Source: Bacilli bacterium (GTDB lineage: Bacteria; Bacillota_I; Bacilli_A; RF39; UBA660). From it: a stretch of 64,000 nt of DNA. A model generated the notes under the pieces. That model did no database searches. It was not told the DNA's origin and was given only the letters and a program-made list of their open reading frames with translations. Of this stretch, positions 8,457 through 16,862 are shown one piece after another (within the stretch, counting starts at the first letter, position 1; every line of letters begins with the position of its first letter). The stretch is taken from assembly GCA_017450205.1 (NCBI GenBank), contig JAFSVF010000009.1, positions 1-64,000 of the forward strand, in the 5' to 3' direction. The translations under genes were made by a program, and so were the position numbers.

Positions 8457-8900
8457 ATGAAAAGGGTTATACTTATACTTTGTTTATTACTATTATTAGT
8501 TGGTTGTAAAAAAACAGAAATTGAAAATCAGAATGGAGATACAAGTAAGCAAGTTGAGGAGATAAGTAATATGAAAGTTTTAATTGATAATAAAGAATAT
8601 ATAATTAATCTTGAAGATAATGAAACTGTGGATAAATTTAAAGATAAGTTACCACTTGATTTAATAATGAATGATTTAAACGATAACGAGAAGTATGTTT
8701 ATTTAGATTTTAATTTACCAACTAATGAAAAGAAATTTAATACTATTAATAAAGGCGATGTAATGCTTTTTGGAAATGATTGTTTAGTCATATTCTACAA
8801 GACTTTTAACACAACTTATAGTTATACTAAGATAGGGCATATAGATAATTTAGATATTTCACATAATAATAGTATTAATGTTAGATTATTAAATGAATAA
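8457..8900 (+). CDS. Unknown lipoprotein, cyclophilin-like size
   Basis: 147 residues with a clear lipoprotein signal: MKRVILILCLLLLLVGC, lipobox LVGC with Cys17 as the expected lipidation site. The mature part is about 130 residues and begins with a polar linker. The sequence IDNKEYIINLEDNETVDKFKDKLPL is reminiscent of the cyclophilin-like fold of secreted DUF proteins, but that assignment is weak. Probably anchored on the outer face of the membrane. A strong terminator follows. Confidence 0.65.
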   Translation: MKRVILILCLLLLLVGCKKTEIENQNGDTSKQVEEISNMKVLIDNKEYIINLEDNETVDKFKDKLPLDLIMNDLNDNEKYVYLDFNLPTNEKKFNTINKGDVMLFGNDCLVIFYKTFNTTYSYTKIGHIDNLDISHNNSINVRLLNE

Positions 8901-8907
8901 TATTATA

Positions 8908-8937
8908 TAAAGCAAATTTATAAAATTTGCTTTTTTT
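8908..8937 (+). terminator. Rho-independent terminator
   Basis: Ten-base stem AAGCAAATTT with AAATTTGCTT, three-base loop, T-run. Confidence 0.85.
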
Positions 8938-8983
8938 ATTCTCTTATAGTATTATACACGTCAATGAAAGAGGAAAAGGGATT

Positions 8984-10180
8984 ATGGGAGATACATTAAA
9001 TGTTAATAATTACAACTACTTATTTCCACTTAGATTGATTAGAATTGTTAGAAATCAAAGTGTTCCTGATTTTGCAATATCTTTAGGTGCATCTAGGGAT
9101 TTTTTATGGTCTTTAGAAGCAGGTAGAATACTTCCATCTGATTCATTTTTAAGTGAGAATATTGGTAATTTAAATATTAGTTATGAAGATTATAAAATAT
9201 TTGAAAATGAAATAGCAAAGATTAAAAAACTAAAAGTAAATAATTCTACTAAATATCAAATGGCTTTGTTTAAAACATTAGCGCTTGTTTATTCTGATAT
9301 AAAAATAAATAATAATAGTAATAATGTAAAAACAGATGAAATAAATGCATATCAAAATGTTAATGATTCTAATCAATTACTTCCATTTAAATTGATTAGA
9401 ACTGTTAGAAATCAAAGTATTTCTGGTTTTGCAACATCTTTAAGAACATCTAAGAGTTTTATATGGAGGATAGAAAGAGGTATAAAAGTTCCTTCTGATT
9501 TATTTTTAAGCGAGAATATTGGTTATTTAAATATTAGTTATGAAGATTATAAAATATTTGAAAATGAAATAGCAAATATTAATAAATTAAAAGTAGATAA
9601 TTCTACTAAATATCAAATGGCTTTATTTAAAGCATTAGTACTTGTTTATCCGGAATTAAATAGTGAAAATAAAAGTAATGATTTAAGGAATTATAAAATA
9701 AAAGCTAATAGAATGGATAAATCAATCTACTCAAGTTTTTTAGGAGATGATAGTGAAATTTTTTTTGTTGCTGAAAAGTGTAGTTATGATATGCTTATAA
9801 GAATATTTGGTACTATGGAAGAAGAAAGTATTTTAGATAATATCTTTTTAGATAATTGTATTATAAGTAGTAATTATTTATATGCTGTATACAATAGAAT
9901 TGTTAAGTTTCCAATAGATTTAGTTAATGCAAAGAAAGATATGCCTGGTTTAATTTTTGATCCTTTTTATTTAAGTGATGCATTAGTTGAAGGCTATACT
10001 TTTGGTATTGTTAATAGAATAATTAATTATTGTAAAAATGAAAATATACCATATAATTTTGAAGATAAAATACTTATGGTTGAAGATGAAGTAGTAGCTG
10101 TTAACAATGAATTACTTGTTAGTGTATTTGAAATTAATAAGAAATTAAGCGGAATAAAAAGAAGAAATAAAGTAAAATAA
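8984..10180 (+). CDS. Putative regulator with duplicated XRE-type HTH domain
   Basis: 398 residues. Two consecutive copies of a segment of about 92 residues (13-104 and 132-223) each begin with an XRE-like helix-turn-helix pattern: LRLIRIVRNQSV then FLWSLEAGRILPSD, and FKLIRTVRNQSI then FIWRIERGIKVPSD. Each ends with an almost identical helical module (ISYEDYKIFENEIA, STKYQMALFK). Residues 240-398 form a third domain that I do not recognise. Start: ATG at 8984 after AGAGGAAAAGGG; the frame is open further upstream but lacks a ribosome site there. DNA-binding is inferred from the HTH pattern. It lies just before the AAA+ operon and could regulate it. A terminator separates the two. Confidence 0.6.
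   Translation: MGDTLNVNNYNYLFPLRLIRIVRNQSVPDFAISLGASRDFLWSLEAGRILPSDSFLSENIGNLNISYEDYKIFENEIAKIKKLKVNNSTKYQMALFKTLALVYSDIKINNNSNNVKTDEINAYQNVNDSNQLLPFKLIRTVRNQSISGFATSLRTSKSFIWRIERGIKVPSDLFLSENIGYLNISYEDYKIFENEIANINKLKVDNSTKYQMALFKALVLVYPELNSENKSNDLRNYKIKANRMDKSIYSSFLGDDSEIFFVAEKCSYDMLIRIFGTMEEESILDNIFLDNCIISSNYLYAVYNRIVKFPIDLVNAKKDMPGLIFDPFYLSDALVEGYTFGIVNRIINYCKNENIPYNFEDKILMVEDEVVAVNNELLVSVFEINKKLSGIKRRNKVK
9020..9652 (+). repeat. Tandem intragenic duplication (two units)
   Basis: Unit 1 is about 9020-9295 and unit 2 about 9377-9652, offset by 357 bases (119 codons). The second half of each unit (about 9161-9290 versus 9518-9647) is close to identical at the DNA level. The HTH-coding first half has diverged more. 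Confidence 0.85.
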
Positions 10181-10207
10181 AGTATACATTTTTATATACT
10201 TTTTTTA
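10179..10207 (+). terminator. Rho-independent terminator
   Basis: Stem AAGTATA with TATACTT, eight-base loop, long T-run. Confidence 0.75.
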
Positions 10208-10232
10208 GTTGAATAAGTCTTGTATATTTTTA

Positions 10233-10261
10233 TTGCAAATGGGTATTTATAGTGTTATAGT
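10233..10261 (+). promoter_or_regulatory. Promoter of the AAA+ operon
   Basis: -35 TTGCAA, 17-base spacer, extended -10 TG-t-TATAGT. This is one of the best-formed promoters in the window. The start codon at 10288 is 26 bases downstream after AGGGGAG. Confidence 0.75.
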
Positions 10262-10287
10262 ATGAATTAATTTAGGGGAGATTATTG

Positions 10288-11619
10288 ATGAAAGTTAATA
10301 GTATGGATGAAGAAAGAATATCCATAAGTAAAATAAAAAATATAGTATCAATAGGCTTTAGTGATTTAGCTCTTGCAAGGATTGAAAATGCTGGAACAGA
10401 ATTTAATGATAGACTAGTTGACGATGGCAATACTTTAGTAAAACCTATGCTTACTGTATGTTATGATGGAACAAATATTATTTGTTTATCAAGTGATGAT
10501 AAGAACTTTAATTACTTAGTTCAAAAGACAAGGGAAGTATATTTAAAAGAAAAAGATAAAATTATTGAAGGCTCAATTTTAAAAAGAAAAATATTAATTG
10601 ATGATAATTCTAAAAGAATACTTTTATCTGATACTGCTTTACAAACTAATAATTTATATAAGAAATATTCAAATATGGAATTCTTTAATGAATCTTTAAT
10701 ATCAGGTGATCATGAATTAAAAGCATTGTTACCTTTGATTGAATATATTATAAAGAGTAATTTAAGGAATATTGATTGCAGTTTTAATTTAGAAGATGGA
10801 ATACATGGATATTCTCCATTAGGTAATTATACTTTATATGGGAAGAAGAATGGTATTTATATTTCTATTCCTATTAAAATAGAAAGATTAAATAATTCTT
10901 ATAATATAAGTATAGGTAATGTATTTGGAGAATTAAAACCTTTAAACGTCCATATTAATTTTAATAAAACTAGCTTAGATATTATAAGTAATAGTGAAGA
11001 ATTTAATTATTTTACTTTTGAAAACTTTGAATATAATAATGGCTTTTTAGTTAATAATAAAGATATTTATGTTAATAAAAAAAGTGTATATACTAATTCT
11101 ATTATTAGTAAAGATGGAAACTCACAACCAAGTATTTCAAAACTTGATAAAGAAGATATACTTGATTGGTTTAGACTACCTTGGGGTGCATCAATTGGAT
11201 TTAAAATTGAAACAAAACCAATAGATGATTTATCTAGTATTACTTATAGAGAGATTGAATATGTAGATACATATAAAGATGATTTAATTGATATTAATAG
11301 TGCTGAAAAAAGATTTAAGAGAAAAACTAAGGAATTAAAAACAGTTAGAGATTTAATTTTTGATGATGTAGATAAAAGAATTGTAGCTTTTAAAGATTCA
11401 GGCTTAGTATATTTAGAAACAACATTTGGTGAAAATAATGTTGGTGGTGAATATAACGAAAATTATGCTAATAAATATTTTTATCAAGTATCAAGTAGTG
11501 ATGTTTTTAATTTAATTAATAAAGATAATACATATCCAGTTATGAGAGACTATGATGTATTCGAACCTGGTGATTTAAAAGGAAATTATAAAATAAGAAA
11601 AAAAGTTATGGGGAATTAA
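10288..11619 (+). CDS. Unknown protein, first gene of AAA+ operon
   Basis: 443 residues, soluble, no signal peptide or membrane helix. The N-terminal 230 residues are rich in beta-type and Asn-rich sequence; the centre has a repetitive NNGFLVNNKDIYVNKKSVY pattern. The C-terminal 150 residues include DWFRLPWGASIGFKI and a charged helix (NSAEKRFKRKTKELKTVRDL). I recognise no family. The start follows AGGGGAG; a TTG three bases earlier is rejected. Two bases separate it from the ATPase gene, so it is very likely a functional partner, perhaps a substrate or target-recognition subunit (inference). Confidence 0.6.
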   Translation: MKVNSMDEERISISKIKNIVSIGFSDLALARIENAGTEFNDRLVDDGNTLVKPMLTVCYDGTNIICLSSDDKNFNYLVQKTREVYLKEKDKIIEGSILKRKILIDDNSKRILLSDTALQTNNLYKKYSNMEFFNESLISGDHELKALLPLIEYIIKSNLRNIDCSFNLEDGIHGYSPLGNYTLYGKKNGIYISIPIKIERLNNSYNISIGNVFGELKPLNVHINFNKTSLDIISNSEEFNYFTFENFEYNNGFLVNNKDIYVNKKSVYTNSIISKDGNSQPSISKLDKEDILDWFRLPWGASIGFKIETKPIDDLSSITYREIEYVDTYKDDLIDINSAEKRFKRKTKELKTVRDLIFDDVDKRIVAFKDSGLVYLETTFGENNVGGEYNENYANKYFYQVSSSDVFNLINKDNTYPVMRDYDVFEPGDLKGNYKIRKKVMGN

Positions 11620-11621
11620 TT

Positions 11622-13871
11622 ATGGGAATTTTCAATAAAACAGATGAAGAATTAAGAATAATAAAAGAGAGAAAAGATCTTAAAGAATTAAAAGAAGCAA
11701 TAAAATCTAATAAAGAATTAGCAAATGATAAAACTGGCCAAGAGTTTTTAATTAAATATATAGAGGATGTTATTGATGGAAAAGATAATGCTTTCTTTGA
11801 AAGTGATTTTCTAATTAGAGCATTTCTTAAATTTGATAATGTACTAGATTTAACTAATGCTATTTATGTAGTTAGAAATTTACTTCCATATGGATTAAAT
11901 ACACCTAATTATAACGCTATTAAAGAAGTTATTTTAAGTGATTTTTTAGGGAATGGTGGTTATGTTACTGAAGGTATATTTGATCATGAAGTATATGCAT
12001 TATTTAAGGATTTTGATAATTATCTAAGAATAATGAAAACTGTTCAAGCAAAACCATCTACAAGAAATAACTTTAAATTAATAGCAAGTTATATAAAAGA
12101 ATCTGCTAAGTATTCAATTGATGAAGATACATTTACTAAATCCATTATTTCTACAATTGATAATTTAGATGATAGTGTTTTAGATATACCTGCATATTTT
12201 AAGAATGAATTAGAAAAAGATAAAAAACGTGCTGGTATTTATTCTATTAGTCATGATGATGTAATTAGTGCTTCTAGTTCTTTAAGAAGAATTGATTCTC
12301 AAATTGAAAAAATAGATAATTATATTTTAAATCTTGAAGAAAAAGCTAGAGATGCAATCAATGAAGCGGATAATGGAGTTAAAAAAATAAATGAAAGACA
12401 TAGTATTGCAATTAGAGAATTAAAAGAATATAAAAGTTCTTTAGAAAAAGAACTTAAGAACATTTTAGAAAGACATTTAGAAGATTCTAAGATTGAAATT
12501 AATAATAAAGCAGATGCAGTATTTAGTGAAATTCTAAAGAAGTATCAAGAACAACTTGATGAATTTAGAAAAGTATCTCAAAATTTATCTCTTCAAAATA
12601 CTAGAGAATTAACTATATTAAAAGAAGAAACTAATAAGAGTTTAAATGAATTAAGAGAATATGTTTCAAATAATCCTGAATTAAAAGAATATTTAAAACA
12701 AGCTGAAGAAAGTGCAGTTATTAGAAAAAAAATTATAGAGATAGTTAATGAAGAAAAGAAAAATGAACCTTTAGAAGAAACTGGTATTGATGCAAAAGTG
12801 GTTAAAGGTATAAGTAGAATAGTTGTTCCTCATTCTTTAAGTGTTGAAGTTCCAGATAGTGTTGTACTTCCTAAGGATGTTAAAATTATAAAACCATATG
12901 CTTATAAGAATGCTAAAGATTTTGCAAAAATAATGCGAAACATTAAAAATAAAATTGAAGAAAATAAATCAAAAGGTGTTATTTATAATGATGTGATTGA
13001 GGAAATAATTGCTTGTTTAATTCTTGGAGATTGGCCATATATTTATGGTCCTTCTGGAGCTGGTAAAGGGGTAATGGTTAATCAAATTGGAGAACTTTTA
13101 TGTCAAAAAGTTATTGATAATGGTAAGATTACTGAAGTTCACACTGTATTTGGTTTTATTGATGCTCAAGGTAGATTTAGGGCTCCTGCTTCTGTTGAGG
13201 CCGTAACTAATGGTGGTATTTTATTTTTGGATGAGTTTGATAATAGTTTTGAAGATACTATGGTTGCTATTAATACTATGTATTCTAATTTAAGAGATAA
13301 AATAAATCATCCTGAAAAAGATTATTATATAAAGTTTGCTGGAGAAATAGATATACCAATTAATCCTAATATGAGAATGATTGCAGCTGCAAATACAGAT
13401 GGTTCTGGGCGTAATTTAAATTATAACGCTAGAGGTAAAATTGATGAATCTATTCAAGAAAGGTTTAAACCAATATATGTTCCTTATAATGACGAAGTTG
13501 AAAAGATGATTTTAAATGAATATGAAAATTGGTATACATTCTTTGTCCGTTTTAGAAACGCTTGTGATGAATATGCTAAAACACAAAATAAAGATGAAGC
13601 TCAAGGTAATGCTAGTACAAGAGATGCTGCTGACCTTTTAAGGGATATAAAGTTAAATGCTAAAACTCTTGATCAAATTATGCGTCAATATTTTGTTCAA
13701 ACTAAAGATTCTGATTATAGAAATTCACTTATTAGATATATGTGTAATGCTTATGGTATATCTGATTCTTTTGAACCTGATGTATGTTATGAAGGTACAC
13801 TTGCAGAAGCACAAGAAGGAGATATAGTTGGTTATTTCTTAAAAAGAGCTCGTAAAGGTAAAGAATTATAA
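11622..13871 (+). CDS. AAA+ ATPase (MoxR/dynein-like) with coiled-coil arm
   Basis: 749 residues. Residues 1-205 are helical. Residues 215-370 form a charged coiled coil (RRIDSQIEKIDNYILNLEEK onward). Residues 430-720 form an AAA+ module: Walker A GPSGAGKG (476-483), Walker B ILFLDEFDN (Asp537-Glu538), sensor-1 Asn in MIAAANTDGSG and a likely arginine finger in IDESIQERFKP. The helix-2-type insert region (GFIDAQGRFRAPASVEAV) recalls MoxR and dynein-related ATPases that remodel protein complexes. Walker A ends in Gly where Ser/Thr is expected. The next gene overlaps its stop by one base, as MoxR ATPases commonly pair with a vWA-type partner. Confidence 0.8.
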   Translation: MGIFNKTDEELRIIKERKDLKELKEAIKSNKELANDKTGQEFLIKYIEDVIDGKDNAFFESDFLIRAFLKFDNVLDLTNAIYVVRNLLPYGLNTPNYNAIKEVILSDFLGNGGYVTEGIFDHEVYALFKDFDNYLRIMKTVQAKPSTRNNFKLIASYIKESAKYSIDEDTFTKSIISTIDNLDDSVLDIPAYFKNELEKDKKRAGIYSISHDDVISASSSLRRIDSQIEKIDNYILNLEEKARDAINEADNGVKKINERHSIAIRELKEYKSSLEKELKNILERHLEDSKIEINNKADAVFSEILKKYQEQLDEFRKVSQNLSLQNTRELTILKEETNKSLNELREYVSNNPELKEYLKQAEESAVIRKKIIEIVNEEKKNEPLEETGIDAKVVKGISRIVVPHSLSVEVPDSVVLPKDVKIIKPYAYKNAKDFAKIMRNIKNKIEENKSKGVIYNDVIEEIIACLILGDWPYIYGPSGAGKGVMVNQIGELLCQKVIDNGKITEVHTVFGFIDAQGRFRAPASVEAVTNGGILFLDEFDNSFEDTMVAINTMYSNLRDKINHPEKDYYIKFAGEIDIPINPNMRMIAAANTDGSGRNLNYNARGKIDESIQERFKPIYVPYNDEVEKMILNEYENWYTFFVRFRNACDEYAKTQNKDEAQGNASTRDAADLLRDIKLNAKTLDQIMRQYFVQTKDSDYRNSLIRYMCNAYGISDSFEPDVCYEGTLAEAQEGDIVGYFLKRARKGKEL

Positions 13872-14866
13872 TGGAAGAATGGAAAGTAATACAATTAATA
13901 TTAAAATGGATAGAATTACTAAAGAAGGAAAAAGAAATGGAAAAGATTAATCATGATAGATTTCCAGATATAGTTCTCCCTCCTAAAAAGGTGACTGTTA
14001 AAGATTATGAGTATACTTTATATAAATTTATTTTTTCTGGTTTAAGTGATCTTTATAATTATTTGAAAGCTGAACCAATAATCAACAAAAAAATTTTTAA
14101 ACGCTTAGAAAGTATCGAAAATAGTTATGATTTTGCAGGTAAAGAATATGATGAAGCTCTTGAACAACTTATTAGTTATAATGATCCAAAATATAAAGAG
14201 TTTTTAAATTTAGCTTCTAAAAGCGAAGTTAAAAATTTGAAACTTGGAAGAACTTATCAAACTGTCTATAGTGTAGCTGGTGGTGTAGTAAGACCGGAAG
14301 CTATTGCTACTGGTAGTCCTTATATTTATAGAACTACAAGAATTAAAAGCGATTATAATGTAGCCAAGTTTCATGTAGCTGCTAGTTACAATTTTAGTAC
14401 TACTAAAAAGCAAGTTTATAATCGTGCAGTTATTTTAACTAATATTATTCATGCGCTCGAAGAAGAAGGAGTGGATGTAGATGTTAATGTATTTGAAACT
14501 TCTTATTGTAAAAATGAGTTATTAGATATTATTCTAAACATTAAAAAAAGTGGTCAATATACTAATTATCAAGCATTATATAGATCTTTATGCGATGTTG
14601 AGTTTTTAAGAAGAATATTATTTAGGGTTCTTGAAACTGCCGATGTTAAAAGAAATTGGAGTCACGGTTATGGAAGAACTTGTGATGAAGAATTTATGCG
14701 TGAATATTTAAAAGCTGACAAAAACGATTTTTTTGTAGGTGAACCACAAAAAATGGGAATTAAAGGTAAGAGTCTTCCTGATGATTTTGAAACTGCAGTT
14801 AAAAAGTTAAAACTAGAAAAATCAATTGATGTTGAAAAGGCAAAATTTTATTTAAAAGATAAATAG
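13871..14866 (+). CDS. Putative vWA-like partner of the AAA+ ATPase
   Basis: 331 residues, start overlapping the previous stop (TAATG). The N-terminal 110 residues are helical. About residues 160-300 show alternating strands and helices: KFHVAASYNFSTTKKQ, then RAVILTNIIHALEEEGVDVDVNVFE. That resembles a von Willebrand A-type fold in order and spacing, but the metal-binding DxSxS motif is absent. Position after a MoxR-like ATPase is the usual place for a vWA partner (MoxR-vWA, RavA-ViaA). The fold call is inference; the close coupling to the ATPase is seen in the sequence. Confidence 0.55.
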   Translation: MEEWKVIQLILKWIELLKKEKEMEKINHDRFPDIVLPPKKVTVKDYEYTLYKFIFSGLSDLYNYLKAEPIINKKIFKRLESIENSYDFAGKEYDEALEQLISYNDPKYKEFLNLASKSEVKNLKLGRTYQTVYSVAGGVVRPEAIATGSPYIYRTTRIKSDYNVAKFHVAASYNFSTTKKQVYNRAVILTNIIHALEEEGVDVDVNVFETSYCKNELLDIILNIKKSGQYTNYQALYRSLCDVEFLRRILFRVLETADVKRNWSHGYGRTCDEEFMREYLKADKNDFFVGEPQKMGIKGKSLPDDFETAVKKLKLEKSIDVEKAKFYLKDK

Positions 14867-14871
14867 TATAT

Positions 14872-14905
14872 AAAAAACTTGTAAGATTATCTTACAAGTT
14901 TTTTA
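14872..14905. terminator. Bidirectional terminator between convergent genes
   Basis: Stem of about 15 pairs: AAAAAACTTGTAAG pairs with CTTACAAGTTTTTT, loop TTA. The A- and T-runs serve both strands. The stop codon of the minus-strand aminotransferase gene is the loop itself. Confidence 0.9.
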
Positions 14906-16413
14906 GTTGATTCATTCATTAAAGTAGAAACTTCAATTAAATCTTCATAAGGTTTAGCAAATGTAAATCTTCCTATTAAGTCTTCATTATTAGGCCATAA
15001 ACAACCACTACCTAATATAAATCTAAGTTTTATATCTTGATATAAATATTTTAATAAATCAAATTCGTTATTAATAGTAATATCTTTATAGTGAAGTCCT
15101 TTTAATTCATTAAAGTTTAGAAGTAAGAAGAAACCTGCCTCAGGTTCAAGATTATTCATTATATTAACACCATTTATACCTTTATCTAGAAGGCTATAAT
15201 AATCTTTATTAGTTGAGTGTTTAATAAGGAGATTAAAAATATTCTCTCTATCTTCATAATCAATTGAATCTATTCCCATAATTAGAGATTTAAATACTTT
15301 ATATCTATTTATATATTCTTGTCTTAAATTATTAAAATATTTTTTATATTCTTCATTTCTTTCTGGTGTATTATTAAATGCTCCTCCAAGAGATTCACCA
15401 ATAATAGCAGGAATTGCATCCATTTCTTGGAATATTCTATTAACTATTTCTCTAATTATAACTTCATCAGCAACTACAAAACCACTACGAAGAGACGCAA
15501 GTCCATAAGATTTACTTAATCCAAATAGACTAATTGTATTTCTAAACATTCCTGGAATTGTAGACATAGGTAGTGCTTTTTCTTCTTCTGAATAACTAAT
15601 ATCTCTATAAACTAAATCATCAATAATAAAGACACCATTATTTTTACATACTGTACCAATTGCTTTTAGTCTATTATATTCAGATTTACCCATTACTTTA
15701 CCAGTAGGGTTTGAAGGATTAGCATTTAGGAATCCTACTACTTTTGGAGTATATCCTAAATCTTTATATTTATTTTTTAAATTCTCATTAGTTTCTTTAA
15801 TTATTTTTTCTAAACGTTCTGGATTAGGTAGGTAGTTATCTTCTTCTTTTAATGGAAGTACTACGACATCTGCATTCATTCTTTCTGGTCTGATTGCAAA
15901 TAATCCATAGTTAGGAGCCGGTACTATAATTACATCTTTAGGTCTAGTAATAATATCCATTATACATTGAAAAGCATGAGATGTTGCGATAGTAAAAGTT
16001 AAGTTATATTTTGATAGACCAACATCATTAATATCTGAATAGTTATAAGGATCAGTATTTATAACTCCTTCTTGTTTAAGATAGTTAACTAGAATTTCTC
16101 TAATTCTATCATCACCTTCTGAATAAGGATATTTATAACTAAATTCTGATTCAATATATTTATGCATTGCATCTTTGATAGGAGGAAATGCTTCATATTG
16201 AAGTGGGTCTCCACTAGTGAAATTATATTCTTTTCTTGAATCATTAAATCTAGTTGCTATTAAGCTATCATAAAGTGAAAAACCATCAGCGATTTTTCTT
16301 ACTGGATTTGAAAATTCAGATATATTTTTTCCAACTGAGGGAAATCCATCATGTCTTTTTGAAAGGTAAGGATATTCTTCTAAAATTCTATTTATACTTT
16401 TTATTTCTTCCAT
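14887..16413 (-). CDS. PLP-dependent aminotransferase, class I/II
   Basis: 508 residues with fold-type I landmarks: substrate region FTSGDP, Asn235 in NANPSNPTGKV, Asp265 and Tyr269 in FIIDDLVYRD, PLP lysine Lys301 in LFGLSKSYGLASLRSG and Arg309. The protein is longer than the usual 380-400 residues, with extra sequence before the small domain, as in the group that includes aspartate 4-decarboxylase-like enzymes. The exact amino acid substrate is unclear. It is a single-gene transcript on the minus strand with its own consensus promoter. A perfect palindrome on the -10 box suggests repression by an unseen regulator. Confidence 0.8.
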   Translation of the reverse strand: MEEIKSINRILEEYPYLSKRHDGFPSVGKNISEFSNPVRKIADGFSLYDSLIATRFNDSRKEYNFTSGDPLQYEAFPPIKDAMHKYIESEFSYKYPYSEGDDRIREILVNYLKQEGVINTDPYNYSDINDVGLSKYNLTFTIATSHAFQCIMDIITRPKDVIIVPAPNYGLFAIRPERMNADVVVLPLKEEDNYLPNPERLEKIIKETNENLKNKYKDLGYTPKVVGFLNANPSNPTGKVMGKSEYNRLKAIGTVCKNNGVFIIDDLVYRDISYSEEEKALPMSTIPGMFRNTISLFGLSKSYGLASLRSGFVVADEVIIREIVNRIFQEMDAIPAIIGESLGGAFNNTPERNEEYKKYFNNLRQEYINRYKVFKSLIMGIDSIDYEDRENIFNLLIKHSTNKDYYSLLDKGINGVNIMNNLEPEAGFFLLLNFNELKGLHYKDITINNEFDLLKYLYQDIKLRFILGSGCLWPNNEDLIGRFTFAKPYEDLIEVSTLMNESTKKLVR

Positions 16414-16435
16414 ATTAATCCCTTTTTCTAGCTAG

Positions 16436-16449
16436 TTATACTAGTATAA
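16436..16449. promoter_or_regulatory. Palindromic operator over the -10 box
   Basis: TTATACTAGTATAA is a perfect 14-base palindrome that covers the -10 box of the aminotransferase promoter. It is a likely repressor site (inference). A second inverted repeat, ATTATGAAT (16466-16474) with ATTCATAAT (16498-16506), lies just upstream of the -35 box. Confidence 0.55.
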
Positions 16450-16466
16450 ATTAGTGTAGTTGTCAA
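16438..16466 (-). promoter_or_regulatory. Aminotransferase promoter
   Basis: Read on the minus strand: -35 TTGACA (16461-16466), 17-base spacer, -10 TAGTAT (16438-16443). Confidence 0.75.
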
Positions 16467-16573
16467 TTATGAATATTTAATATTAGTTTAATAATCAATT
16501 CATAATATATATCTTGTTACAAATATTTACACATATATTTTTTAAATATATTTAATTTATTGATTTTTTAAAA

Positions 16574-16579
16574 TATAAT
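16574..16579 (+). promoter_or_regulatory. Candidate -10 box
   Basis: TATAAT, 43 bases before the GTG start at 16623. No good -35 box, so this is tentative. Confidence 0.4.
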
Positions 16580-16622
16580 GTAAATAGGATAAAAGTTTAT
16601 GTGTAGGAAAGGAGAATGTTTT

Positions 16623-16847
16623 GTGAAAGAAAAAATCTTTTTATTTGTTATAGGTGTTTTATTAGGTGCTGTTATTGCAACGGGTGCTTTCTATGTATAT
16701 ACAACTACAAATAACAGTAGCAGTTGTACAACTCAAAGTACATCTTCAACAGGTAATGAACCACCTGAAATGCCAGGTGGTCAAAGTGGACAAACTGGAA
16801 CTCCACCAGAAAAACCTGGTGCAGCAACTACTCAAAGTAGTAATTAG
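16623..16847 (+). CDS. Small anchored Ser/Thr/Pro/Gly-rich protein
   Basis: About 74 residues: a GTG start eight bases after GGAAAGGAG, one membrane helix (IFLFVIGVLLGAVIATGAFYV), then an extracytoplasmic tail of low complexity (NEPPEMPGG, GTPPEKPGAATT). The ATG at 16599 lies upstream of the ribosome site and is rejected. I recognise no family. It is followed 15 bases later by a much larger anchored beta-helix protein, and the two are probably one surface-protein operon. Confidence 0.6.
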   Translation: MKEKIFLFVIGVLLGAVIATGAFYVYTTTNNSSSCTTQSTSSTGNEPPEMPGGQSGQTGTPPEKPGAATTQSSN

Positions 16848-16862
16848 AAATAAGGTGATTAT

